Assembly (NCBI GenBank): GCA_004356685.1
Contig: SMWS01000011.1
Coordinates: forward strand, 1 to 5,285
Direction: 5' to 3'
Origin: Deltaproteobacteria bacterium
GTDB taxonomy: Bacteria; Desulfobacterota_D; UBA1144; Nemesobacterales; N074bin48
DNA length: 5,285 nucleotides
Below, piece after piece: positions 1 through 5,285 of this stretch (the first letter of the stretch is position 1; every line of letters starts with the position of its first letter). The translations under genes and the position numbers were made by a program. The notes below the pieces were generated by a model. It saw nothing but the letters and a program-made list of their open reading frames with translations, did no database searches and had not been told where the DNA came from.

Positions 1-897
1 AAAGCTTTGGGATTTTTTATAAATAACACAATCACGGGTTCAAAGCAGGGAAATCTGGTTATATCTTATCCCCGAGATAATATATCAAACACTAATACAA
101 TAGCGATTGTTTCACTTGCTCTAATTGATTATTTAACTTTAGAGAAAAAAGGAATTATCACACTAAACAGTGAATATAAGCAAAAATTAAATAAATATCT
201 AAATGGTTATCTAAATCATCTGAAATCAATTCGTTTAGATAACAAACATTTTTCAAGTCACTATAGCTTAAAAAGCCGGACTCATGTTACTAAATTTGAT
301 CCGTATTCAGATGGCGAAACTCTTCTTGCATTTATAAAAGCCGCTAAGTATTTAGGTCATGCTGAACTAATACCAATTATTGAGGAATCGGCAATTATAA
401 TGGCAAAATATTATACATATGATCAGTGGATTTATAATTATGATTCTCCAAAAACAAAGGGGTTTTTCCAGTGGAGTTGTATGGCGTTTTGGGAGTATCA
501 GGATGCGGGATGGAAAGACTCGGAATTTTACAGGCAGTATATTCTGTCTCTTGCATGGTGGATGATCAATATTCATAAAACATTATACAGAACAGCTAAT
601 ACAGCTTATGTGTATGAGGGTATTATTCCGGCCTTGTTGATTGCTAGGGATGAAAAAATGAAAAATGTCATCAGTGATCTTGAATATACTATTGATAGGG
701 CTCTATATAAACTTACAACCTGGCAGGTGGGTGGGCCTTTGCAATCTGAGAATTTATTCTTGCTAAATAATCCAACTAAAAATGATAAGGCTATAGGTGG
801 TGTTATGAACTATAAGAATAGGCCAGTGCTCAGAATTGATGTAACGCAACATCAAATGCATGCAGTTATTTGGGCTTTAAAATATGTTTACAATTAA
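1..897 (+). CDS. Partial CDS (5' end outside window): unidentified, probably all-helical protein, possibly (alpha/alpha)6-toroid
   Basis: The frame is open from base 1 through a TAA at 895-897. A TTG at base 7 could be read as a start, but the preceding codons (Lys, Ala) are also open and no ribosome site is visible, so this is most likely the C-terminal part, about 298 residues, of a longer protein. Counting from the TTG, it has a PYSDGETLLAF stretch (99-109), a tryptophan/tyrosine-rich segment with QWSCMAFWEYQDAGW (155-169), YVYEGIIPALL (201-211), and a C-terminal block containing GGVMN (264-268), RIDVTQHQMHA (276-286) and a final helix. Alternating amphipathic helices with conserved-looking aromatic and acidic spots recall six-hairpin glycosidase or glucuronyl-epimerase-like toroids, which often bind sugars. 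That resemblance is from memory of the fold pattern, not an identified family. No membrane segment or signal peptide is evident in the visible part. It converges on the HAD gene with 77 bp between them. Confidence 0.75.
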   Translation, partial: KALGFFINNTITGSKQGNLVISYPRDNISNTNTIAIVSLALIDYLTLEKKGIITLNSEYKQKLNKYLNGYLNHLKSIRLDNKHFSSHYSLKSRTHVTKFDPYSDGETLLAFIKAAKYLGHAELIPIIEESAIIMAKYYTYDQWIYNYDSPKTKGFFQWSCMAFWEYQDAGWKDSEFYRQYILSLAWWMINIHKTLYRTANTAYVYEGIIPALLIARDEKMKNVISDLEYTIDRALYKLTTWQVGGPLQSENLFLLNNPTKNDKAIGGVMNYKNRPVLRIDVTQHQMHAVIWALKYVYN

Positions 898-974
898 TAT
901 ATAACTACTACTAGATGACTACAATAATATCCCTTTGTAATAATGCTATCCAATCACGTCTGTTAATATTATAT

Positions 975-1721
975 TCAGAATAAGCTGGTTAACTCAGGCA
1001 GCTTAGAGATTATATAGTTAGGTGAGGCGGTATCGTGATTTAATTCTTCTTCCTTTCTGTTTAACCAGATGCTGTCTATTCCAAGATTATATGAACCAAC
1101 AACATCTGCATCAAAATTATCACCAACATGAATTACATCTTCATTAGTAATTTTGCACTCATCTAAGGCAATCTGAAATATATTCTTATGTGGTTTTCTC
1201 CAACCAACTTCAATTGAAATATAAATATTATTAAAATATTGAGTTAATCCATATTGATCTAATAGTCTGTAAGCAGTGGGCGCATAGTCAAAATTGGAGA
1301 TTAGAGCGAAGCGATACCCCTTTTGTTTTAAATAATCCAGTGTTTTCTTATTATCTTGAGGAAAAGAAGTGGCAGAAGCAAGGCCAGTCATATGAACCTC
1401 TGTCATATTGTTCAACATTTCATCTTGATTATCTTTATAATTAAGGTTCAATTTCTCTAGTAATATTTTAAATCTATGCTGATTAGGATATTCCTTGTTA
1501 TCTTTTTTCTTAATTTCCTGAAATTTAAAAAAAGTCTCCATAAAAGGTTTATAAAAAGTATCAAATGAAACATCAGGATAGTAATTATTGAATACTTCAT
1601 AAACTAACCCACTAGTAGAATTGTGCTTTTCACCATCTACACTTATTCGAGGAAGTTTCGAATGATCAAAATCAATTAGAGTATCAAAAAGATCGAAGAA
1701 TATATATTTATATTTTTTCAT
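975..1721 (-). CDS. HAD-superfamily hydrolase (C1-cap, YjjG / haloacid-dehalogenase-like)
   Basis: The 248-residue protein is a typical cytosolic HAD enzyme, most likely a phosphatase acting on a small phosphorylated metabolite; the substrate cannot be read from the sequence. Motif I is FFDLFDTL with Asp10 as the nucleophile, motif II is Ser142 in LISNFD, motif III is Lys176 in GWRKPH, and motif IV is HVGDNFDAD with Asp201 and Asp206. Residues of about 16-110 are helical and form a C1-type cap. Position +2 after the nucleophile is Phe12 instead of the usual Asp general acid, with Asp13 following. This DxFDT form recurs in HAD proteins, and 2-haloacid dehalogenases also lack the +2 Asp, so the exact chemistry is open. 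The ATG at 1721 begins just ahead of motif I, as expected, but has no good Shine-Dalgarno site. The gene lies 85 bp downstream of the cbiX-like gene on the same strand, and may be read from its own promoter. Stop is TGA. Confidence 0.9.
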   Translation of the reverse strand: MKKYKYIFFDLFDTLIDFDHSKLPRISVDGEKHNSTSGLVYEVFNNYYPDVSFDTFYKPFMETFFKFQEIKKKDNKEYPNQHRFKILLEKLNLNYKDNQDEMLNNMTEVHMTGLASATSFPQDNKKTLDYLKQKGYRFALISNFDYAPTAYRLLDQYGLTQYFNNIYISIEVGWRKPHKNIFQIALDECKITNEDVIHVGDNFDADVVGSYNLGIDSIWLNRKEEELNHDTASPNYIISKLPELTSLF

Positions 1722-1806
1722 TATTATGTTAGTAAACTTAGATCCTTAGTATAGATCAGGATATAGAAGTATAAATAAAATTGTTCTAAATTACGATCAA
1801 ATAATA

Positions 1807-2184
1807 TTATTCTAAAGATTCGGCACGTTCTAGTACTACTTCTAAAATTTTGTCATGTACTCCTAATGGTTCAGTCACCCTATATTTAATATTGGGATAT
1901 TTTGATGCTGCTTTATTAACCATATTTGGAATATCAGTTTTTGAGTGCCTACCTGGAGCCAGGAAATACGGGTGTACAATAACCTCCGTTGCTCCACTGT
2001 TAACAGCTTGTTCAAATGCATCTTCTATAGTAGGGCGAGAAAGTTCCATATGACAGTGTGTAATAAAGTCAAAACCGGTATTTTGTTTCTTTTTTAATAG
2101 ATTTACTATTTCAATTAGCAGTTTATTAGCTTTATCTACTTTGCTGCCGTGGTCTACTAAAATCAGCGCTTTCTTAGTTTTCAT
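1807..2184 (-). CDS. cbiX: CbiX-type short (single-domain) sirohydrochlorin cobalt/ferrochelatase-like protein
   Basis: The 125-residue protein has the hallmarks of the class II chelatases that insert Co2+ or Fe2+ into sirohydrochlorin for cobalamin or siroheme synthesis. It starts with a strand leading to LVDHGS (His12), has the HPYFLAPGRHSKTDIP motif (71-86, with His71 and His80), and ends with the EPLGVH motif (105-110). His12 and His80 correspond to the two metal-handling histidines known in small archaeal CbiX. Its length is half that of CbiX-L or SirB, which carry two such domains, so it should act as a symmetric homodimer like CbiX-S. No other tetrapyrrole gene is in the window, so cobalt versus iron, or another tetrapyrrole substrate, cannot be decided. 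The ATG follows directly on the peptidase stop codon (TAA-ATG, zero gap) and no clear Shine-Dalgarno site precedes it, so translation is probably coupled to the peptidase gene. Confidence 0.88.
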   Translation of the reverse strand: MKTKKALILVDHGSKVDKANKLLIEIVNLLKKKQNTGFDFITHCHMELSRPTIEDAFEQAVNSGATEVIVHPYFLAPGRHSKTDIPNMVNKAASKYPNIKYRVTEPLGVHDKILEVVLERAESLE

Positions 2185-3327
2185 TTAATTAACTGCATTT
2201 AATTTAACGGTTTCTAGCATAATCTTTGCACATCTCTGCTGCTCTTCTAAAACAAGGTATTCATTAACGGTATGAAGCTCATACATCCCTGTTCCAAGAT
2301 TTGCACAACTTAGACCAAACTTATTAAAATAATTGGCATCACATCCACCGCCTGTCGTGTGTAATTTAACTTTATGTCTAAGGTTCTGTACTGCTTTTAA
2401 AACAAGCTTAGTAATAAATGAATCGTCTCCTACATCCATCCTGTCATAACTACGCTCGGTTCTAACCTCAACTTTAGCTTCCAGTTGTTTCCCATCTAAA
2501 ACAATTTTATATTTTTTAGCAGAGTTCATAAAACATTCAGTCATATGATACACCTGAGATTTTAGTTTTTGCTCGTCATGGCTTCTTACCTCGCCCACAA
2601 CTTCTACTTTGCCTGTAACTATATTTGTAGCTATTCCACCTTTAATGATTCCAATGTTTGAAGTAGTTTCATGATCTATCCTTCCAAAGGTCATAGTAGA
2701 AATTGCATCAGAGGCAACCTTAATAGCGCTTATTCCGTCTTGAGGGCAAAGCCCGGCGTGTGCTTCTATGCCGTGCACAGTAAAATTCAACTCTTCTGCG
2801 GATGGGCATCTAAGTACCAATCTGTCCGGTGTACTGCTGTCCAGTACTATTCCGTGTTTGGCTGATATGTTATTAATATCATAGTATTTTGCTCCAAGAA
2901 GACCAATTTCTTCACATATAGTAAATGCTACTTCGATATCTCCATGAGGAATATTATTTTCTTTTAGTGATTTAATTACCTCTACTATAATTGCAATTCC
3001 ACTTTTATCATCACTGCCAAGTATTGTTGTCCCGTCGCTTCTCATGATTCCTTCTTTAATATGAGGTTTAATACCAATGCCAGGGCTTACAGTATCCATA
3101 TGAGAAGAAAAGAAAAAGGGTGGGGCATCAGTATTACCCTTTACTTTTACAGTTAAATTGCCAACATTCCCACCTACTTTTTCATCAGCACTGTCGAATG
3201 AGCATTGTGCTCCAATTTGTTCCATATCATACTTCAGTTTCATTGCCACTTCTTTTTCCTGTTTAGAAGGACTGTCGATTGTTATTAAATCCATTGTGTA
3301 ATCAGTGAGTCTGTCTTGTTTTATCAT
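2185..3327 (-). CDS. M20-family metallopeptidase, PepT-like (tripeptidase/aminoacylase group)
   Basis: This is a complete 380-residue cytosolic dizinc exopeptidase of the M20/ArgE/DapE clan, closest in pattern to PepT-like proteins. All metal ligands are visible: His76 and Asp78 in SSHMDTV, Asp106 in LGSDDKSG as bridging ligand, the catalytic base Glu139 and ligand Glu140 in ICEEIG, Asp163 in VLDSS, and His352 in ELHTVNEY. Residues of about 180-290 form the dimerisation lid, including EAHAG (188-192). Family knowledge suggests cleavage of N-terminal residues from short peptides or deacylation of N-acyl amino acids; the true substrate is not shown. The ATG is preceded by TGGAG six bases upstream and by a near-consensus promoter, so this is the first gene of the unit. 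The downstream cbiX-like gene begins on the next base after its TAA. It is divergent from the metallo-beta-lactamase-fold gene. Confidence 0.93.
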   Translation of the reverse strand: MIKQDRLTDYTMDLITIDSPSKQEKEVAMKLKYDMEQIGAQCSFDSADEKVGGNVGNLTVKVKGNTDAPPFFFSSHMDTVSPGIGIKPHIKEGIMRSDGTTILGSDDKSGIAIIVEVIKSLKENNIPHGDIEVAFTICEEIGLLGAKYYDINNISAKHGIVLDSSTPDRLVLRCPSAEELNFTVHGIEAHAGLCPQDGISAIKVASDAISTMTFGRIDHETTSNIGIIKGGIATNIVTGKVEVVGEVRSHDEQKLKSQVYHMTECFMNSAKKYKIVLDGKQLEAKVEVRTERSYDRMDVGDDSFITKLVLKAVQNLRHKVKLHTTGGGCDANYFNKFGLSCANLGTGMYELHTVNEYLVLEEQQRCAKIMLETVKLNAVN

Positions 3328-3333
3328 ATGGGT

Positions 3334-3338
3334 CTCCA
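3334..3338 (-). promoter_or_regulatory. Shine-Dalgarno site of the M20 peptidase gene
   Basis: On the minus strand TGGAG lies six bases before the ATG at 3327. It supports this start for the peptidase; the protein then begins a short helix ahead of the first M20 core strand, as in PepT-like proteins. Confidence 0.7.
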
Positions 3339-3352
3339 GATTTTTTTAATAT

Positions 3353-3380
3353 ATTATACATAAATAATATATACTGTAAT
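3353..3380 (-). promoter_or_regulatory. Predicted sigma-A-type promoter of the peptidase-cbiX unit
   Basis: Minus-strand TATAAT (3353-3358) is a perfect -10 box. With a 16-bp spacer, ATTACA (3375-3380) matches four of six -35 bases. Transcription would start near 3346 and give a leader of about 18-20 bases containing the Shine-Dalgarno site. The surroundings are very AT-rich, so chance matches are possible. Confidence 0.5.
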
Positions 3381-3409
3381 TTGTTTTATGATATTTACTC
3401 GGTTATTTT
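3381..3409 (+). promoter_or_regulatory. Weak candidate promoter of the metallo-beta-lactamase-fold gene
   Basis: TTGTTT (3381-3386), a 17-bp spacer and TATTTT (3404-3409) match three and four consensus bases respectively. Position and spacing suit a start near 3416, but each box alone is weak in this AT-rich gap. Confidence 0.3.
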
Positions 3410-3428
3410 AAGACAAAATTTTTGTAAC

Positions 3429-3433
3429 GAGGA
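3429..3433 (+). promoter_or_regulatory. Shine-Dalgarno site of the metallo-beta-lactamase-fold gene
   Basis: GAGGA ends six bases before the ATG at 3440, a normal distance, and supports that start. Confidence 0.7.
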
Positions 3434-3439
3434 TTAATT

Positions 3440-4336
3440 ATGGATCTAAAAGTATTAGATATAAATTTCTTTAACCCAAATGTAATTGCATGTCATTTAA
3501 TAAATACAAGTGATGGGCCAATATTAATAGAAACAGGCCCGGATTCAGTTTTTAGTAATCTCGAAAAAGAGTTAAATGATAACGGCTATCAGGTATCGGA
3601 TATTAAACACGTTTTTGTCACGCATATACATTTAGACCATTCTGGTTCTGCATGGCAATTTGCAAAACGCGGCGCAAAAATTTATGTACATAAAAGAGGT
3701 GCTCCGCATATAATAGATCCTGAAAAACTGATGAAATCAGCAGCTATGATCTATGGAGATGACATGGAAAGGCTTTGGGGAAATGTTGAAAATGTGGATG
3801 AAAACCTAGTGTATGCAATTGAGGATCAGGAAGTAATAACTATTGGTGATGTAAAAGTGAAAGCAATAGAAACCCCGGGACATGCATCTCATCATCATGC
3901 TTATCAAATTGATGATATTATGATTACTGGGGATGTTACAGGAAACAGGATTAATCTGGGCCCGATACTTCCTCCAACACCACCGCCTGATATTAATATA
4001 GAACTTTGGCAGCAGTCTATACAAAAAATAAAAGATATAAACCCATCTACCGTATTCCCAACGCATTTTGGAGGGCAGGATGGGATTATAGACTTGAAAA
4101 GTCATTTCGAAGAACTTGAAAACACATTGTTAGAATGGACAGACTGGATTGGAATTAGAGTTAAAGAGGGCAAAACTGACGAAGAAATTATTCCTGAATT
4201 CGAAGATTATTGCAGTAATATTCTGAAAACAGCAAATGTAAGTGAAGATGATTATAAATCTTATGAACTTTCAGACCCTTTTTATATGAATGTAGGGGGT
4301 CTTACAAGATACTGGAGAAAGTTTAGGCTTAGTTGA
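3440..4336 (+). CDS. Metallo-beta-lactamase-fold hydrolase
   Basis: The complete 298-residue protein carries the full set of dimetal ligands of the glyoxalase II-like MBL fold: His62, His64, Asp66 and His67 in THIHLDHSGS, His148 in ETPGHASHHH, Asp165 in ITGDVTG, and His209 in FPTHFGG. The beta strands around DGPILIETGP (25-34) and the end of the fold near residue 213 are in the expected order. A proline-rich loop, GPILPPTPPPDINIELW (174-190), follows the Asp165 motif; similar PPxPPP loops occur in a group of uncharacterised MBL hydrolases, and here it probably shapes the active site. Residues from about 215 to 298 are mostly helical and form a C-terminal extension. No signal peptide is present, so it acts in the cytosol. 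Substrate is unknown; thioester or lactone hydrolysis is possible from the fold. It stands alone on its strand, starts 112 bp from the divergent peptidase gene, and ends 6 bp from the convergent GNAT gene. Confidence 0.92.
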   Translation: MDLKVLDINFFNPNVIACHLINTSDGPILIETGPDSVFSNLEKELNDNGYQVSDIKHVFVTHIHLDHSGSAWQFAKRGAKIYVHKRGAPHIIDPEKLMKSAAMIYGDDMERLWGNVENVDENLVYAIEDQEVITIGDVKVKAIETPGHASHHHAYQIDDIMITGDVTGNRINLGPILPPTPPPDINIELWQQSIQKIKDINPSTVFPTHFGGQDGIIDLKSHFEELENTLLEWTDWIGIRVKEGKTDEEIIPEFEDYCSNILKTANVSEDDYKSYELSDPFYMNVGGLTRYWRKFRLS

Positions 4337-4342
4337 TATTGA

Positions 4343-4801
4343 TTATAAGTCTAATTTCATGAGAAAATAGTTGTCTCTGACTTTAAAGTTTAGTTTTTCG
4401 TATAACGTTTGAGCTGCAATATTATTCTTGCTGATTTCCAGATAAAGGCAATTAAGACCTAGTCTTTTAGAATTTTTCATTACTATATTTAATATCTGTG
4501 TACCAATTCCTTCCTTCCTGTATTCATCATCAATATAGAATTCGTCTATCATGCCGTCTTGCCCAAAGGATACTAGTGAATAACTAAAGCATAATACAAT
4601 ATAACCTATAGGTTTATTGTTTAAATAAATAAGCCATACGCGTCCAATGTTATTAGAATTGATTAACTCAATTAATGCCTTATGTACTTTGTCTTCAAAA
4701 AAGACGATTGATTCAAGATTATAGTAGGACTTTATAAATCCTAACAGAATAGGTATTTCCCTAGAAGATGCCTGTCTTAAAACCGCTCTTTGTTCAGTCA
4801 C
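4343..4801 (-). CDS. GNAT-family N-acetyltransferase
   Basis: The 152-residue protein is a single GNAT domain. The acetyl-CoA pyrophosphate loop is RKEGIG (95-100) at the end of the strand IDEFYIDDEY (85-94). A C-terminal signature with Asn127, Ala130 and LYEKLNF (133-139) matches the usual motif B region. The central part, GRVWLIYL (53-60), PIGYIVL (64-70) and the following SYSLVSFG (73-80), resembles a common uncharacterised GNAT subgroup with a GRVWLI...GYSL...IDE pattern. The acceptor substrate is not known. The start is GTG at 4801; the preceding ArsR-family gene ends in TGA overlapping it by 4 bp (GTGA), so translation is very likely coupled. There is no strong Shine-Dalgarno site, in keeping with coupling. 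The pairing suggests its expression is set by the repressor upstream. Confidence 0.9.
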   Translation of the reverse strand: MTEQRAVLRQASSREIPILLGFIKSYYNLESIVFFEDKVHKALIELINSNNIGRVWLIYLNNKPIGYIVLCFSYSLVSFGQDGMIDEFYIDDEYRKEGIGTQILNIVMKNSKRLGLNCLYLEISKNNIAAQTLYEKLNFKVRDNYFLMKLDL

Positions 4802-5055
4802 TTTTCTATTATTTCGCTTAAGGTTGAAATCACTTTTTTCAGTCTATCCTTATTAAGAGAATAGATTCTGTTTTGTGCAACTTTTTTTTCTTTTATTAAT
4901 CCCGCTTCCCTAAGTATTTTCAGGTGATTGGAGATAGTGGGCTGGGATATTTTGAATTTATTAGCAATGTTACCTGCAGTAGCGCTACCCTTACCTAATA
5001 TTGTTAGTATTTTTCTTCTTCGTTCATCACCTATTGCCTTAAAACAACATCCCAT
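4798..5055 (-). CDS. ArsR-family winged-helix transcriptional repressor (SdpR-like size) with N-terminal Cys-Cys
   Basis: The 85-residue protein is little more than one winged helix-turn-helix domain. FKAIGDERRRKIL (5-17) is the classic first helix of ArsR/SmtB proteins, TAGNIANKF (26-34) the second, SQPTISNHLKILREAGLI (37-54) the turn and recognition helix, and EKKVAQNRIYSL (56-67) the beta wing, followed by a C-terminal dimerisation helix. The TAG-x-IA wording is typical of SdpR-like members. The usual ArsR metal motif ELCVCD is absent, but Cys3 and Cys4 are adjacent and are the only cysteines, so a dimer could offer up to four thiols for a metal or oxidant. The ATG has a good AGGAG eight bases upstream. 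It precedes and overlaps the GNAT gene, and follows the end of a FetB-like gene by 109 bp. Autorepression is expected from the family but the operator is not established. Confidence 0.92.
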   Translation of the reverse strand: MGCCFKAIGDERRRKILTILGKGSATAGNIANKFKISQPTISNHLKILREAGLIKEKKVAQNRIYSLNKDRLKKVISTLSEIIEK

Positions 5056-5063
5056 TTTAATAT

Positions 5064-5068
5064 CTCCT
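5064..5068 (-). promoter_or_regulatory. Shine-Dalgarno site of the ArsR-family gene
   Basis: Minus-strand AGGAG lies eight bases before the ATG at 5055. It fixes the start so that the Cys3-Cys4 pair is part of the protein. Confidence 0.75.
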
Positions 5069-5087
5069 AATTATTAAACCTCTTGTT

Positions 5088-5093
5088 ATTATA
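5088..5093 (-). promoter_or_regulatory. Candidate -10 box upstream of the ArsR-family gene
   Basis: Minus-strand TATAAT is a perfect -10 hexamer about 33 bases before the start codon. No good -35 box stands at 16-18 bp upstream (best is about three matches, TTATAT at 5112-5117), so the promoter is tentative. Copies of AAACCT lie on both sides of it (5076-5081 and 5101-5106, plus strand). Confidence 0.35.
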
Positions 5094-5164
5094 AGGCCAT
5101 AAACCTATTATATATAAATACCTAAAGATTTAAATAGATAATTTGATAATAATAAAATAAATAG

Positions 5165-5285
5165 TTATCTAAACTGATGATATTTTGTAAAATAGCTTTT
5201 AAATCTAAGATTAATAATAATATATGAAGAAAGCATTACCGAAAAAGCAATCATATACATTATTATTATCTGATATTTAACTGCG
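5165..5285 (-). CDS. fetB: Partial CDS (3' end only): FetB-like (UPF0014) ABC transporter permease
   Basis: Reading from the right edge on the minus strand, a frame of 39 codons runs to a TAA at 5165-5167 and is the C-terminus of a gene that begins outside the window. It opens with AVKYQIIIMYM, matching the AIKYQI...FM stretch that precedes the last membrane helix of Escherichia coli FetB. It continues with a hydrophobic helix of about 20 residues and a basic tail with SYFTKYHQF, comparable to the FetB ending RKFYNSRHQL. FetB is an inner-membrane permease that, with the ATPase FetA, is implicated in iron export and oxidative-stress resistance in E. coli. The assignment rests on a short stretch recalled from the family, but position, length of tail and motif order all agree. 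No GC-rich terminator follows the stop, so readthrough into the ArsR-family gene 109 bp downstream is possible. Confidence 0.75.
   Translation of the reverse strand, partial: AVKYQIIIMYMIAFSVMLSSYIIINLRFKSYFTKYHQFR

Noticed and set aside
367..576. Minus-strand open frame of 69 codons inside the left partial gene
   Set aside because: Lies antisense within a well-supported coding region, has a random composition and no ribosome site or recognisable domain.
898..974. Searched for a bidirectional terminator between the left gene and the HAD gene
   Set aside because: The 77-bp gap is AT-rich with no stable stem followed by a T-run; nothing supportable was seen.
1850..2053. Plus-strand open frame of 67 codons
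   Set aside because: It is the antisense shadow of the cbiX-like gene, whose motifs are unmistakable.
2671..2865. Plus-strand open frame of 64 codons
   Set aside because: Antisense shadow of the M20 peptidase lid region; no domain or ribosome site.
3806..4105. Minus-strand open frame of 99 codons rich in Tyr, Ile and Arg
   Set aside because: Antisense shadow of the metallo-beta-lactamase-fold gene, whose catalytic ligands lie in the same stretch.
4347..4383. Possible hairpin (AAGTC/GACTT with inner GAGA/TCTC) near the convergent ends of the MBL and GNAT genes
   Set aside because: Stems are only 4-5 bp with a large asymmetric internal loop, no GC core and no T-run; too weak to call a terminator.
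4343..5055. Considered calling the ArsR-GNAT pair an arsenic-resistance (ArsR-ArsN) operon
   Set aside because: The repressor lacks the classical arsenic site, no arsenite pump or reductase is present, and the GNAT fits a general uncharacterised subgroup better.
5224..5280. Plus-strand mini-ORF of 18 codons starting MKKALPKK
   Set aside because: No Shine-Dalgarno site, and the opposite strand encodes the FetB-like tail.

Overview
The window is AT-rich bacterial DNA with clear Shine-Dalgarno sites in front of several genes. The gene content fits a low-GC, Clostridia-like Firmicute, but this is an inference from base composition and gene types; nothing in the window fixes the taxon. It reads as ordinary chromosome: compact metabolic and housekeeping-type genes, no RNA gene, insertion sequence, phage gene or CRISPR array.

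Layout, left to right. (1) Bases 1-897, plus strand: the 3' part of a gene whose start lies left of the window. Its product is an aromatic-rich, probably all-helical protein, possibly of the (alpha/alpha)6-toroid type. (2) Bases 975-3327, minus strand: an M20 peptidase of the PepT-like group, a single-domain CbiX-type chelatase that begins on the base right after the peptidase stop codon, and, after an 85-bp gap, a HAD-superfamily hydrolase. (3) Bases 3328-3439: a divergent intergenic region with a good minus-strand promoter for the peptidase and a weaker plus-strand one. (4) Bases 3440-4336, plus strand: a complete metallo-beta-lactamase-fold hydrolase. (5) Bases 4343-5285, minus strand: reading in the direction of transcription, the last 39 codons of a FetB-type (UPF0014) ABC permease, then a small ArsR-family repressor, then a GNAT acetyltransferase that overlaps the repressor gene by 4 bp.

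How the genes may work together. Peptidase and chelatase look co-transcribed and translationally coupled, although their biochemistry is unrelated as far as is known. The repressor and acetyltransferase form a tight two-gene unit. They lie 109 bp downstream of the FetB-like gene on the same strand, so they may belong to, or control, a metal-export locus that continues beyond the right edge. The repressor has a Cys-Cys pair at residues 3-4, which makes metal or thiol sensing worth testing. I found no convincing new system. The most useful points are the FetB tail, which is easy to miss, the Cys-Cys repressor beside it, the unidentified toroid-like protein, and the HAD protein lacking the usual second motif-I aspartate.
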